Notes under the pieces: generated by a model
Seen by the model: only the letters and a program-made list of their open reading frames with translations
What the model was told of the DNA's origin: nothing
The model's database searches: none
Assembly: GCF_019049255.1 (NCBI RefSeq)
Contig: NZ_JAGMUJ010000003.1
Location: forward strand, 124,001 to 188,000
Direction: 5' to 3'
DNA from: Streptomyces sp. AC558_RSS880
Lineage (GTDB): Bacteria; Actinomycetota; Actinomycetes; Streptomycetales; Streptomycetaceae
Length of the DNA stretch: 64,000 nt
Made by a program: the position numbers and the translations under genes
Shown here: piece after piece, positions 50,115 to 59,639 of the stretch
Position numbering within the stretch: the stretch's first letter is position 1
Layout of the letters: every line of letters begins with the position of its first letter

Positions 50115-50579
50115 TCAGCCGTACATACGGCGCATCGCGAACTCGACCATCTGCTCCACGGCCTTCGCGTCGAACACCATCCGGTGCTCGCCCTCCATGT
50201 CGAGCACGAAGCCGTACCCCGTGGGCAGCAGGTCGATCACCTCGGCGCCGGTGATCACGAAGTACTTGGACTCCTTGCCCGCGTACCGCCGCAGCTCCTT
50301 GAGCGAGGTGAACATCGGGATCACCGGCTGCTGGGTGTTGTGCAGGGCGAGGAATCCGGGGTTGTCACCGCGCGGGCAGTAGACCTTGGAGGTGGCGAAG
50401 ACCTGCTGGAAGTCCTCGGCCGCCATCTGTCCGGTGGTGAACGCGCGCACCGCGTCGGCGAGCGAGGGCGCGGACGGCTCCGGATACAGCGGCGCCTGCT
50501 GACCGTACCCGCCCTGCATCTGCTGCTGCGGCGGGACGTAACCCTGCTGTGCCCCTGCGCTCTGGTCGTAGCCGTACAT
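50115..50579 (-). CDS. SseB-family protein
   Basis: A 154-residue cytoplasmic protein: a Gln/Gly/Tyr-rich N-terminus (about 1-45) followed by an SseB N-terminal domain (LADAVRAFTTGQMAAEDFQQ, VYCPRGDNPGF, IPMFTSLKELRRYAGKESKY, EVIDLLPTGYGFVLD). Function is poorly known; family members occur near type VII-like and stress genes. TAGTCT ends 7 bp before ATG 50579 and no ribosome site is seen, so the mRNA is probably leaderless. Confidence 0.82.
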   Translation of the reverse strand: MYGYDQSAGAQQGYVPPQQQMQGGYGQQAPLYPEPSAPSLADAVRAFTTGQMAAEDFQQVFATSKVYCPRGDNPGFLALHNTQQPVIPMFTSLKELRRYAGKESKYFVITGAEVIDLLPTGYGFVLDMEGEHRMVFDAKAVEQMVEFAMRRMYG

Positions 50580-50751
50580 GCCGCACAGACTACTGATCCG
50601 GCGGGAGGGCTGGGTCACAGATGTCCGGATCGGGGTTGCTTCTTATTACCGACGGGTAGCATCATCGGAGCTACTTGCCGGTACGTGAATCACGTGAATC
50701 AGTTGCGAGGAGTCAGTGCCTCGCCGATACCTCTCTAACGGAGCCGTCGCC

Positions 50752-52578
50752 ATGGGGCACTACAAGTCGAATCTCCGCGACATCGAGTTCAACCTCTTCG
50801 AAGTACTCGGGCGCGACAAGCTGTACGGCACGGGTCCGTTCGACGAGATGGACGTCGACACCGCGAAGAGCATCCTCGACGAGCTGACCCGGCTCGCGGA
50901 GAACGAGCTGGCCGAGTCCTTCACGGACGCCGACCGCAACCCGCCGGTGTTCGACCCCGAGACCAGCACCGCGCCGGTCCCGGCGTCCTTCAAGAAGAGC
51001 TACCAGGCCTTCATGGACTCCGAGTACTGGCGCCTGGGCCTGCCCGAGGGCATCGGCGGCACGACGGCTCCCCCGTCGCTGATCTGGGCGTACGCGGAGC
51101 TGATCCTGGGCGCCAACCCGGCCGTGTGGATGTACTCCTCCGGTCCGGCCTTCGCCGGGATCCTGCACGACGAGGGCAACGAGACGCAGAAGAGGATCGC
51201 GCGGATCGCCGTCGAGAAGCAGTGGGGCTCCACCATGGTCCTCACCGAGCCGGACGCCGGCTCGGACGTGGGCGCGGGCCGCACCAAGGCCGTGCAGCAG
51301 GAGGACGGCTCCTGGCACATCGAGGGCGTGAAGCGGTTCATCACGTCCGGTGAGCACGACATGTCGGAGAACATCCTCCACTACGTGCTGGCCCGTCCCG
51401 AGGGCGCCGGACCCGGCACCAAGGGCCTGTCCCTCTTCCTCGTCCCGAAGTACCTCTTCGACGTCGAGACCGGCGAGCTGGGCGAGCGCAACGGCGTCTA
51501 CGCCACCAACGTCGAGCACAAGATGGGCCTGAAGGCCTCCAACACCTGCGAGATGACCTTCGGCGACCGGCACCCCGCCAAGGGCTGGCTGATCGGCGAC
51601 AAGCACGACGGCATCCGCCAGATGTTCCGCATCATCGAGTTCGCCCGCATGATGGTCGGCACGAAGGCGATCTCCACGCTGTCGACGGGCTACCTCAACG
51701 CGCTGGAGTACGCCAAGGAGCGCGTCCAGGGCCCCGACCTGGCGAACTTCATGGACAAGAGCGCGCCCAAGGTCACCATCACCCACCACCCCGACGTGCG
51801 CCGCTCGCTGATGACACAGAAGGCGTACGCGGAGGGCATGCGCGCCCTGGTGCTGTACACGGCGTCGGTGCAGGACGCGATCGCGGTGAAGGAGGCGGCG
51901 GGCGAGGACGCGAAGTCCGAGCACGCCCTCAACGACCTCCTCCTGCCCATCGTCAAGGGCTACGGCTCCGAGAAGGGCTACGAGCAGCTCGCCCAGTCGC
52001 TGCAGACCTTCGGCGGCTCCGGCTTCCTGCAGGAGTACCCGATCGAGCAGTACATCCGGGACTCCAAGATCGACACCCTGTACGAGGGCACCACCGCGAT
52101 CCAGGGCCAGGACTTCTTCTTCCGGAAGATCGTCCGCAACCAGGGCGCCGCGCTGAACTCGCTCGCCGAGGACATCAAGAAGTTCCTGGCGCTCGGCGAG
52201 GGCGGCGAGGAGCTCGGCACGGCCCGCGAGCACCTGGCCAGGGCGGCCGTCGAGCTGGAGGCCATCGTCGGCCTGATGCTCACCGACCTCGCGGCCACCG
52301 AGCAGGACGTCAGGAACATCTACAAGGTGGGCCTGAACACCACCCGCCTGCTGATGGCCTCCGGTGACGTGATCGTCGGCTACCTGCTCCTCAAGGGCGC
52401 GGCGGTCGCCGCCGAGAAGCTCCCGACGGCCTCCGCCAAGGACAAGGCCTTCTACACCGGCAAGATCGCCGCGGCGAAGTTCTTCGCGGCCAACGTCCTG
52501 CCCGGCGTCACCCTGGCCCGCAAGGTCGCCGAAGGCGTCGAGCTGGATCTGATGGACCTGGACGAGGCGGCGTTCTAG
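50752..52578 (+). CDS. Acyl-CoA dehydrogenase (long, FadE-type)
   Basis: A 608-residue flavoprotein oxidising acyl-CoA in beta-oxidation. It starts [20 protein letters not shown], with the ACAD N-domain (GLPEGIGGT), middle domain ([28 protein letters not shown]), C-domain ([21 protein letters not shown], split here into [16 protein letters not shown] and [20 protein letters not shown]; catalytic Glu in YEGTTAIQ) and a C-terminal extension of about 130 residues as in the C22-like subgroup. ATG 50752 is the usual family start; GTG 50716 with GAGGAG would add 12 residues. Confidence 0.93.
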   Translation: MGHYKSNLRDIEFNLFEVLGRDKLYGTGPFDEMDVDTAKSILDELTRLAENELAESFTDADRNPPVFDPETSTAPVPASFKKSYQAFMDSEYWRLGLPEGIGGTTAPPSLIWAYAELILGANPAVWMYSSGPAFAGILHDEGNETQKRIARIAVEKQWGSTMVLTEPDAGSDVGAGRTKAVQQEDGSWHIEGVKRFITSGEHDMSENILHYVLARPEGAGPGTKGLSLFLVPKYLFDVETGELGERNGVYATNVEHKMGLKASNTCEMTFGDRHPAKGWLIGDKHDGIRQMFRIIEFARMMVGTKAISTLSTGYLNALEYAKERVQGPDLANFMDKSAPKVTITHHPDVRRSLMTQKAYAEGMRALVLYTASVQDAIAVKEAAGEDAKSEHALNDLLLPIVKGYGSEKGYEQLAQSLQTFGGSGFLQEYPIEQYIRDSKIDTLYEGTTAIQGQDFFFRKIVRNQGAALNSLAEDIKKFLALGEGGEELGTAREHLARAAVELEAIVGLMLTDLAATEQDVRNIYKVGLNTTRLLMASGDVIVGYLLLKGAAVAAEKLPTASAKDKAFYTGKIAAAKFFAANVLPGVTLARKVAEGVELDLMDLDEAAF

Positions 52579-52652
52579 CCCCTTCCGGGACCTCCCGGGA
52601 CCCTCCCGGACCTCCCGGGACAGACCCCACGAGATCCAGCCGGACCCCGCCC

Positions 52653-52686
52653 GAGGGCCCGCTCCCGCACAGGGAAGCGGGCCCTC
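52653..52686 (+). terminator. Terminator after the acyl-CoA dehydrogenase
   Basis: An 11-bp perfect stem (52653-52663, 52676-52686) with a 12-nt loop. The preceding 52585-52625 contains repeated CCTCCCGGGA palindromes. Confidence 0.65.
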
Positions 52687-52707
52687 CCGCTCGTTAAGGT
52701 GAACCCC

Positions 52708-54006
52708 ATGAGCGCACCCTCCCGCTTCGATCGCGGCCACACCGACGACCTGATGTCCTTCCTGGCGGCGAGTCCCACGCCGTACCACGCCGTGGCGAAC
52801 GCCGCCGAGCGGCTGGAGAAGGCGGGCTTCCGGCAGGTCGCGGAGACGGACGCCTGGGACGGGTCGTCGGGCGGCAAGTACGTGCTGCGCGGCGGCGCGA
52901 TCATCGCCTGGTACGTCCCCGAGGGCGCGGACGCGCACACCCCCTTCCGGATCGTCGGCGCCCACACCGACTCCCCCAACCTGCGCGTGAAGCCCCGGCC
53001 CGACAGCGGGGCGCACGGCTGGCGCCAGGTGGCCGTGGAGATCTACGGCGGGCCGCTGCTCAACTCCTGGCTCGACCGCGACCTGGGCCTGGCCGGCCGG
53101 CTGTCCCTGCGTGACGGCTCCACCCGCCTGGTCGACGTCGACCGTCCCCTGCTGCGGGTCCCCCAGCTCGCCATCCACCTGGACCGCTCGGTCAACGCCG
53201 ACGGCCTCAAGCTCGACAAGCAGCGGCACATGCAGCCGGTGTGGGGCATGGGCGACGATGTGCGCGACGGCGACCTGATCGCCTTCCTGGCGGAGACCGC
53301 CGGGATCCCGTCCGGCGAGGTCACCGGCTGGGACCTGATGGTCCACTCCGTCGAGCCGCCCGCCTACCTGGGCCGCGACCGCGAGCTGGTGGCCGGTCCG
53401 CGCATGGACAACCTGCTCTCCGTGCACGCCGGCACGGCCGCGCTCGCCGCCGTGGCCGGCCGGGGCTCCGCCCTCTCCCACATCCCCGTCCTCGCCGCCT
53501 TCGACCACGAGGAGAACGGCTCCCAGTCCGACACCGGCGCGGACGGCCCGCTGCTCGGCGGCGTCCTGGAGCGTTCGGTGTTCGCGCGCGGAGGCTCGTA
53601 CGAGGACCGGGCGCGTGCCTTCGCCGGCACCGTCTGCCTCTCCTCCGACACCGGTCACGCCGTCCACCCCAACTACGCGGAACGGCACGACCCGACGCAC
53701 CACCCGCGCGTCGACGGCGGCCCCATCCTCAAGGTGAACGTCAACAACCGCTACGCCACGGACGGTTCCGGTCGGGCGGTCTTCGCGGCGGCCTGCGAGA
53801 AGGCGGACGTCCCCTTCCAGTCCTTCGTCTCCAACAACGCGATGCCGTGCGGCACCACCATCGGCCCGATCACCGCGGCCCGGCACGGCATCCGGACCGT
53901 CGACATCGGCGTGGCGATCCTGTCGATGCACAGCGCCCGCGAACTGTGCGGCGCGAAGGACCCGTTCCTGCTGGCGAACGCCCTCGTCGCGTTCCTCGAC
54001 GGCTAG
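52708..54006 (+). CDS. M18 aspartyl-type aminopeptidase
   Basis: A 432-residue dizinc aminopeptidase removing N-terminal residues, preferentially acidic, in the cytoplasm. Metal ligands and catalytic residues appear as GAHTDSPNLRVKP, GPRMDNLLSVHAG, FDHEENGSQSDTGA (Glu-Glu pair), CLSSDTGHAVHPNY and a final His in ILSMHSARE. It is full length for the family. ATG 52708 was chosen; a GTG lies 9 bp upstream. Confidence 0.93.
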   Translation: MSAPSRFDRGHTDDLMSFLAASPTPYHAVANAAERLEKAGFRQVAETDAWDGSSGGKYVLRGGAIIAWYVPEGADAHTPFRIVGAHTDSPNLRVKPRPDSGAHGWRQVAVEIYGGPLLNSWLDRDLGLAGRLSLRDGSTRLVDVDRPLLRVPQLAIHLDRSVNADGLKLDKQRHMQPVWGMGDDVRDGDLIAFLAETAGIPSGEVTGWDLMVHSVEPPAYLGRDRELVAGPRMDNLLSVHAGTAALAAVAGRGSALSHIPVLAAFDHEENGSQSDTGADGPLLGGVLERSVFARGGSYEDRARAFAGTVCLSSDTGHAVHPNYAERHDPTHHPRVDGGPILKVNVNNRYATDGSGRAVFAAACEKADVPFQSFVSNNAMPCGTTIGPITAARHGIRTVDIGVAILSMHSARELCGAKDPFLLANALVAFLDG

Positions 54007-54087
54007 TCAACTGCCGTACGGCGCATGGGTGACGCCCGCCCGGGTACCCGGTTCGCACCGGAAACACCGGACAGGGAGGCGACACTC

Positions 54088-54333
54088 ATGGGCCTCGGCG
54101 GATGCATCATCCTCATCGCCGTGGGAGCAATCCTCACGTTCGCGACCGACTGGGACATGCAGGGTGTCAACCTTGACCTGGTCGGCGTCATCTTCATGAT
54201 CGTCGGTCTGATCGGCGTCGCGACCTTCAGCAGCATCGCCCGGCGCAGGCGGGTCGTGGTGCCCCCCGCCACCCCGGTCGTCGACGACACCACCCGCACC
54301 CGCGACGGGTACAGCGACGGGTACGGGGTCTGA
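54088..54333 (+). CDS. DUF6458 small membrane protein
   Basis: An 81-residue protein with two helices (MGLGGCIILIAVGAILTFAT and VGVIFMIVGLIGVATFSSI) around WDMQGVNLD, then a basic, Pro-rich tail. GGGAGG precedes ATG 54088. Function is unknown; short two-helix Streptomyces proteins of this family are highly conserved. A hairpin (GGGCGCGGGAG... region 54354-54384) follows. Confidence 0.8.
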   Translation: MGLGGCIILIAVGAILTFATDWDMQGVNLDLVGVIFMIVGLIGVATFSSIARRRRVVVPPATPVVDDTTRTRDGYSDGYGV

Positions 54334-54429
54334 CCGGACATCTGCCACACCGAAGGGCGCGGGAGAGGAGTTCCCGCGCCCTTCTTCCTCGCCGCGCCGT
54401 CGTGGTGCGGCCGAGCAGCCCTCCGGCCG

Positions 54430-54822
54430 TCAGCCGAGCGCGTGCCCCGTCGTCGTGTCCACGTGGGCCGGGACCTCGTCGTGGCGGTCGCCGGTGGTGA
54501 GGGTGCCGGTGGGCTCGAAGAGGAGGATCGCGGTGGGGACGGGGGCGTAGGGCTTGTGCTCGACGCCGCGGGGGACCGTGAACACGGAGCCCTTCGGGAG
54601 GACGACGGTGCGCTCTCCGGACGGCTCACGCAGGGCGATGTGCAGTTCGCCGTCGAGGACGAGGAAGAACTCGTCGGTGTGGTCGTGCGCGTGCCAGACG
54701 TGTTCGCCCTCCACCTTGGCGACGCGTACGTCGTAGTCGTTGACGGCGGTGACGATGCGGGGGCTCCACTGCTCCGCGAAGGAGGCGAGGGCCCGGTCGA
54801 GGGAGAGGGGTTCCTGTGCCAT
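54430..54822 (-). CDS. Cupin-domain protein
   Basis: A 130-residue single cupin with metal ligands HAHDHTDEFFLVLDGEL (motif 1: H-x-H...E) and VPRGVEHKP (motif 2 His). No larger enzyme domain is present; the family includes small isomerases and sugar-binding regulators. It is divergent from the GlxA-type regulator (51 bp between starts), so it is a likely target of that regulator. Confidence 0.85.
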   Translation of the reverse strand: MAQEPLSLDRALASFAEQWSPRIVTAVNDYDVRVAKVEGEHVWHAHDHTDEFFLVLDGELHIALREPSGERTVVLPKGSVFTVPRGVEHKPYAPVPTAILLFEPTGTLTTGDRHDEVPAHVDTTTGHALG

Positions 54823-54873
54823 GCCGTCAGCGTCGGTGATGCGCCGACACCGGGCCAGTGCTAGAAATCGCGC

Positions 54874-55878
54874 ATGCCGCAAGGATCCTCTCAGCCCGCG
54901 CGCACCCACCGCGTCGCCGTGATCGTCGACGAGGGCACCAACCCGTTCGAGGTCGGCGTGGCCACCGAGCTGTTCGGGCTGCCCCGGCCCGAACTGGGAA
55001 TGCCGTGCGCGCCGTACCGGGTGGCCCTGTGCACCCCCACGCCCGAAGTGCCCATGAACCACCGGTTCTTCACGATGACCGGCGTGGCGGGGCTGGACGC
55101 CGTGGACGAGGCGGACACCCTCGTCGTGCCCGGGCGGCCGGACAACGTCGTACCGCGCGGGGAGGCGGTCCTCGACGCGATCCGGCGCACCCACGCGCGG
55201 GGCGCCCGTGTCGTCAGCTTCTGCACCGGCGCCTTCGCCCTCGCCGAGGCGGGTCTGCTCGACGGGCGCCGCGCCACGACGCACTGGATGTGGGTGGACT
55301 CCTTCCGGGAGCTGCATCCGAAGGTGCTGCTGGAGCCGGACGTGCTGTTCGTGGACGACGGGGACGTCCTCACCGCCGCGGGCAGCTCCGCCGCGCTGGA
55401 CCTGGGACTGCATCTGTGGCGCCGGGACCACGGGGCCGAGGTCGCCAACGCGGTCTCCCGGCGCCTGGTGTTCGCCGCGCACCGGGACGGCGGGCAGCGG
55501 CAGTTCGTGGAGCGTCCGGTCCCTCCGGTGCCGGACGAGTCGCTGGGCCCGCTGCTGGCCTGGGCTCAGGAGCACCTGGACGAGCCGCTGACGGTGGCGG
55601 ACCTCGCGTCCCGCGCGGCGGTGAGCCCGGCCACCCTGCACCGGCGGTTCCGCGCGCAGCTCGGCACGACACCGCTCGCGTGGCTGACCGGTGAGCGCGT
55701 GGCGCTGGCGTGCCGGCTCATCGAGCGGGGGGAGCAGCGGCTGGACGTGGTGGCCGCGCGCAGCGGTCTGGGGACGGCGGCGAACCTGCGGGCGCGGCTG
55801 CGGCGCGAGACGGGACTCAGCCCGTCGGCCTACCGGCGGCGTTTCGGAACGCTCGGCGGGGAAGCCCTCGTGCCATGA
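54874..55878 (+). CDS. GlxA-family AraC-type regulator
   Basis: A 334-residue regulator: DJ-1/PfpI domain (about 12-190; elbow VVSFCTGAFALAEAGLLDG with Cys about 115) and a C-terminal AraC HTH pair (about 225-325: ADLASRAAVSPATLHRRFRA, SGLGTAANLRARLRRETGLS). The DJ-1 part binds small molecules rather than acting as an amidase. Its stop overlaps the ATG of the LURP-one gene (ATGA), giving a coupled operon. Confidence 0.9.
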   Translation: MPQGSSQPARTHRVAVIVDEGTNPFEVGVATELFGLPRPELGMPCAPYRVALCTPTPEVPMNHRFFTMTGVAGLDAVDEADTLVVPGRPDNVVPRGEAVLDAIRRTHARGARVVSFCTGAFALAEAGLLDGRRATTHWMWVDSFRELHPKVLLEPDVLFVDDGDVLTAAGSSAALDLGLHLWRRDHGAEVANAVSRRLVFAAHRDGGQRQFVERPVPPVPDESLGPLLAWAQEHLDEPLTVADLASRAAVSPATLHRRFRAQLGTTPLAWLTGERVALACRLIERGEQRLDVVAARSGLGTAANLRARLRRETGLSPSAYRRRFGTLGGEALVP

Positions 55879-56369
55879 GATTCCTTGTGCGGGACCGGAT
55901 CCTCGGGATCGGGGACGACTACTGGATCGAGGACGACCACGGGAACAAGGTCTTCCTCGTCGACGGCAAGGCGATGCGGCTGCGGGACACCTTCGAGCTG
56001 AAGGACGCCGAGGGGCACGTCCTCATCGACATCCGGCAGAAGATGTTCGCCCTGCGGGACACGATGGTGATCGAACGCGGCGGGGAGCCGCTGGCGACGG
56101 TCCGGCGCAAACGGCTGTCGCTGCTGCGCAACCACTACCGGGTGGCGCTGGCGGACGGCGGCACCGAGCTGGACGTCAGCGGCCGGATCCTCGACCGGGA
56201 GTTCGCCGTCGAGTACGACGGCGAACTGCTCGCCGTGATCTCCCGGCGCCTGCTGACCGTACGGGACACCTACGCCGTCGACGTCGTGCGCGAGGACGCG
56301 GACCCGGCGCTGCTGATCGCGGTGGCGGTGTGCGTGATCCACCTGGCGGAGAAGGAGCGGGAGGAGTAG
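55875..56369 (+). CDS. LURP-one-related / Tubby-like protein
   Basis: A 164-residue protein with a single LOR domain, a 12-stranded barrel with central helix: MRFLVRDRILGIGDDYWIED, VFLVDGKAMRLRDTFELKD, DIRQKMFALRDTMVIERGGE, SRRLLTVRDTYAVDVV, and a hydrophobic C-terminal helix (ALLIAVAVCVIHLAEKE). Related eukaryotic proteins are phospholipid scramblases or Tubby factors; bacterial function is unknown. It is co-translated with the GlxA regulator. Confidence 0.85.
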   Translation: MRFLVRDRILGIGDDYWIEDDHGNKVFLVDGKAMRLRDTFELKDAEGHVLIDIRQKMFALRDTMVIERGGEPLATVRRKRLSLLRNHYRVALADGGTELDVSGRILDREFAVEYDGELLAVISRRLLTVRDTYAVDVVREDADPALLIAVAVCVIHLAEKEREE

Positions 56370-56381
56370 GGGGTGCCCGTG

Positions 56382-57176
56382 TCAGCGGCGGGGACGGTCC
56401 AGGCCCAGGACGCGGTCCTTGAGGGCCGGGAAGCGTTCGCGGGTGCCCGCCACCGTGGCCGGGTCGAAGTCGACCGTGAGGACCTCCTCGCCGGGGCCCG
56501 CCTCCGCCAGGATCTCCCCCCAGGGATCGACCACGATCGAGTGACCCGCCTGCGGAACCCCCGCGTGCGTCCCGGCCGTTCCACACGCGAGGACGAACGC
56601 CTGGTTCTCCACCGCCCGTGCCTGAGCCAGGAGCGTCCAGTGGGACCGGCGGCGCTCCGGCCAGCCCGCCGGGACGACGAGGGTCTCGGCGCCGGCGTCG
56701 ACGAGACCGCGGAAGAGTTCGGGGAAACGGAGGTCGTAGCAGGTCGCCACACCGACGACGGTGTGCGGCAGACGGACGGTCACCAGTGCGTCGCCCGCCC
56801 CCATCAGCACGGCCTCGCCCTTGTCGAAGCCGAAGCGGTGGATCTTGCGGTAGGCGGCGGCCAGGTCACCGGAGGAGGAGAAGACGAGAGAGGTGTTGTA
56901 GAGGGTGCCGTCGGGGTCCCGTTCCGGGATCGATCCCGCGTGCAGCCACACGCCCGCGTCACTCGCGGCCTTGGCCATCGCCTCGAAGGTCGGTCCTTCG
57001 AGCGGTTCCGCCTCGTCGGCGAACCCCTCGTACGCGAACGCGCCCGTGGTCCACAGTTCCGGAAGCACGACGAGATCGGCCCCGGCCTGATCCCGTACCA
57101 TCCCGGCGACCCGGAGCCGACGCGATTCGGTCGATTCGTCCTCGTTCACGGCGACTTGGAGCAAGGAAGCGCGCAC
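56382..57176 (-). CDS. Carbon-nitrogen hydrolase (nitrilase superfamily)
   Basis: A 264-residue cytoplasmic amidase. The catalytic triad is visible: Glu40 (VVLPELWTTG), Lys111 (YRKIHRFGF) and Cys146 (GVATCYDLRFPELFR). It is closest to the omega-amidase/YafV-like branch acting on small omega-amides. GTG 57176 gives the usual start; the ribosome site is weak. It is convergent with the LURP-one gene, 12 bp between stops. Confidence 0.9.
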   Translation of the reverse strand: MRASLLQVAVNEDESTESRRLRVAGMVRDQAGADLVVLPELWTTGAFAYEGFADEAEPLEGPTFEAMAKAASDAGVWLHAGSIPERDPDGTLYNTSLVFSSSGDLAAAYRKIHRFGFDKGEAVLMGAGDALVTVRLPHTVVGVATCYDLRFPELFRGLVDAGAETLVVPAGWPERRRSHWTLLAQARAVENQAFVLACGTAGTHAGVPQAGHSIVVDPWGEILAEAGPGEEVLTVDFDPATVAGTRERFPALKDRVLGLDRPRR

Positions 57177-57359
57177 ACTACCACCGTCCTGGCATTCGGC
57201 CCGCGCACACGGGCCTACGATCGTCACACGAAAGCACTGCCGGGGTGCCTCACAGCAGCGTAACTTAGCGTCCCGAGACACCCGCCGAGTGCAGCCACCG
57301 CCCACTGGCACCGCCGCCACAACCTGCCCGTGTACCGACCGCCGAGGGGTCCCGTTTCC

Positions 57360-58184
57360 GTGAGCCTGCATCCCACCCTCCAGCCCTACGCCGACGCCTG
57401 GACCCACTCCATCGAGGCGATATCCGAGCTGGTGCAGCCGCTCCCGGAGGCCGACTGGAACCGGCGGACGCCGTGCCCGGGCTGGTCGGTCCGTGACATC
57501 GTCTCGCACGTCATCGGCCTGGACTCCGAGATGTACGGCGACCCCCGCCCCATCCACACGCTGCCGCGCGACCTGTTCCACGTCACCAACGACCACCAGC
57601 GGTACATGGAGATGCAGGTCGACGTGCGCCGCCACCACACGGCGCCGGAGATGACCTCCGAGCTGGAGCTCATGATCATCCGCCGCAACCGCCAGCTGCG
57701 GAACGAGAACCGCGAGCCCGGCACCACGGTGCGCGGCCCGCTCGGCACGGAGCTGACGCTGGAGGAGTCCATGCGCCGGCACGCCTTCGCCGTGTGGGCG
57801 CACGAGCAGGACCTGCGCACGGCCCTCGGCCGCCCCGGCAACCTCGACTCCCCCGGCGCGTACGTCGCCCGTGACGTGCTGCTCGCCGAGCTGCCGCGCG
57901 TGGTCGCCGAGCTCGCGCAGGCGCCGCGCAGCTCGGCCGTGGTCATCGACGTCCACGGTCCGGTGGAGTTCCTGCGCACGATCCGCGTCGACATCCAGGG
58001 CCGGGGCACCCTGGAAACGGCCCCGGCCCTCGGCCCGGCCGCCTCCCTCGCCCTCGACTGGGAGACCTACGTCCGCCTGGCCTGCGGCCGGGTGACGGCG
58101 GAAGCGGTGACGGACCGGGTGAAGACGGAGGGCGACCAGGACCTGGCGGCGGCGATCCTCCGCTACTTCGCGGTCACCCCGTAA
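57360..58184 (+). CDS. Mycothiol-dependent maleylpyruvate isomerase-family protein
   Basis: A 274-residue protein with an N-terminal DinB-like MDMPI domain (YADAWTHSIEAISELVQPLP, NRRTPCPGWSVRDIVSHVIG with the metal His, RRHAFAVWAHEQDLRTALGR with HEQD ligands) and a C-terminal SCP2-like domain. These enzymes use mycothiol, the actinobacterial thiol, for isomerisation or detoxification. GTG 57360 is chosen (GAGGGG upstream); GTG 57330 is possible. The dispersed repeat begins 7 bp after the stop. Confidence 0.85.
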   Translation: MSLHPTLQPYADAWTHSIEAISELVQPLPEADWNRRTPCPGWSVRDIVSHVIGLDSEMYGDPRPIHTLPRDLFHVTNDHQRYMEMQVDVRRHHTAPEMTSELELMIIRRNRQLRNENREPGTTVRGPLGTELTLEESMRRHAFAVWAHEQDLRTALGRPGNLDSPGAYVARDVLLAELPRVVAELAQAPRSSAVVIDVHGPVEFLRTIRVDIQGRGTLETAPALGPAASLALDWETYVRLACGRVTAEAVTDRVKTEGDQDLAAAILRYFAVTP

Positions 58185-58190
58185 CCGCGT

Positions 58191-58307
58191 ATCCGCGGGC
58201 AGTCGTGCCGCAGGGCGGCACGGGTGGGCGATGGGGGTCCCCCCGCTCGAGCGCAGCCGAGAGTGGGGGAGGCACCCGGCAAGCGCCGGCCGCGCGACCC
58301 ACCCCCG
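58191..58307 (+). repeat. Dispersed ~120-bp palindromic repeat, copy 2
   Basis: The inverted partner of 30968-31090. Here it lies between convergent genes (mycothiol enzyme and MFS transporter), where its two stem-loops could serve as a terminator. Confidence 0.85.
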
Positions 58308-58328
58308 CCCGGCAACAACACCGGGCGC

Positions 58329-59639
58329 CTACACAGGCACGTGCACCGAAGCCACCCGGCTCGCGACCAACCGCTCCCGCTCCGCCCGAGCCGCCCGCCT
58401 CCGCAACCGCAGAATCTGGGTGACACCCAAGACCTGCAGCACGAACACGGACGAGAAGGCGACGGCGTAGTCGTCCCCCGTCGCGTCCAGCAGCACCCCG
58501 ACCGCGAACAACGTCGTCATGGAAGCCACGAAGCCCCCCATGTTCGTGATCCCCGACGCCGTCCCCTGCCGCTCGGCCGGATTCGCCGGCCGCGCGAAGT
58601 CGAACCCGATCATCGACGCCGGCCCACAGGCCCCCAGCACCGCGCACAACACCACCAGCAGCCACATCGGCGCCGTATCCGCCGGATGGACCAGTGTGGC
58701 CGCCCACACCACCGCCGTCGCCCCCACGGTCCCCAGCGCCAGCGGCAGCCGCGCCCCGTGGTGCCGGGCGATGACCTGGCCGTACACGAGCCCGAAGACC
58801 ATGTTGGACAGCACGACGAGAGTGAGCAGCTCACCGGCGGTCGCCCGGGACAGCCCCTGCGCCTCCACCAGGAACGGCATGCCCCACAGCAGCAGGAACA
58901 CCATCGCCGGGAACTGGGTGGTGAAGTGCACCCACAGCCCGAGCCGCGTCCCCGGCTCCCGCCAGGAGGCGGCGATCTGACGGCGTACGTAGGCGGCGCC
59001 CTGGTGCGGAACCGGCTCCGGCTCGTAGCCCTCGGGGTGGTCCTCGAGGAAGAACAGGAGCAGCACGAACACCACGACACCGGCCAGCGCGCTGCCCGCG
59101 AACGCCGCCGTCCAGCCGATGCCGTGCAGCAGCCGGGACAGGACCAGCGTGGAGACGAGGTTGCCCGCCATGCCGGCCAGCCCCGCCATCTGCGCGACCA
59201 GCGGCCCGCGCCGGGCCGGGAACCACCGGGTGCCCAGCCGCAGCACGCTGATGAACGTCATCGCGTCACCGCAGCCGAGCAGCACCCGCGAGGCGAGCGC
59301 CATGCCGTACGACGGTGAGAACGCGAAGCCCAGCTGCCCGGCCGTGAACAGCACGACGCCGATGCCCAGCACCTTCTTGGTGCCGAGCCGGTCGACCAGC
59401 AGCCCGACGGGTATCTGCATGCCCGCGTAGACCAGCAGTTGGAGGATGGAGAAGGTGGACAGGGCGGAGGCGCCCACGTCGAAGCGGTCGGCGGCGTCGA
59501 GGCCGGCCACGCCCAGCGACGTGCGGAAGATGACGGCGACGAAGTAGACCGAGACGCCGATCCCCCACACGGCGAGGGCGCGCCGCCCGCCGGGCGGGTC
59601 CCCGGGCAGCGTGCCCGGAGCCGTACGCGCGCCGCTCAT
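58329..59639 (-). CDS. MFS transporter
   Basis: A 436-residue transporter with 12 predicted helices in two halves; motif A-like GLLVDRLGTKKVLGIGVVLF follows helix 2, and a long central loop (EDHPEGYEPEPVPHQGAAYV) follows helix 6. The substrate is unknown; the family includes nitrate/nitrite-like and organic-anion carriers. Its ATG overlaps the stop of the GntR gene (ATGA), so it is the likely target and partner of that regulator. Confidence 0.9.
   Translation of the reverse strand: MSGARTAPGTLPGDPPGGRRALAVWGIGVSVYFVAVIFRTSLGVAGLDAADRFDVGASALSTFSILQLLVYAGMQIPVGLLVDRLGTKKVLGIGVVLFTAGQLGFAFSPSYGMALASRVLLGCGDAMTFISVLRLGTRWFPARRGPLVAQMAGLAGMAGNLVSTLVLSRLLHGIGWTAAFAGSALAGVVVFVLLLFFLEDHPEGYEPEPVPHQGAAYVRRQIAASWREPGTRLGLWVHFTTQFPAMVFLLLWGMPFLVEAQGLSRATAGELLTLVVLSNMVFGLVYGQVIARHHGARLPLALGTVGATAVVWAATLVHPADTAPMWLLVVLCAVLGACGPASMIGFDFARPANPAERQGTASGITNMGGFVASMTTLFAVGVLLDATGDDYAVAFSSVFVLQVLGVTQILRLRRRAARAERERLVASRVASVHVPV

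Noticed and set aside
50683..50699. GTGAATCACGTGAATCA near the acyl-CoA dehydrogenase as another parS site
   Set aside because: It is a direct repeat of CGTGAATCA; the arms do not form the GTTTCACGTGAAAC inverted repeat.
50713..53931. Minus-strand open frame of over 1,000 codons across the acyl-CoA dehydrogenase and M18 genes
   Set aside because: It spans two clear genes and an intergenic terminator; high GC removes stop codons from this antisense phase.
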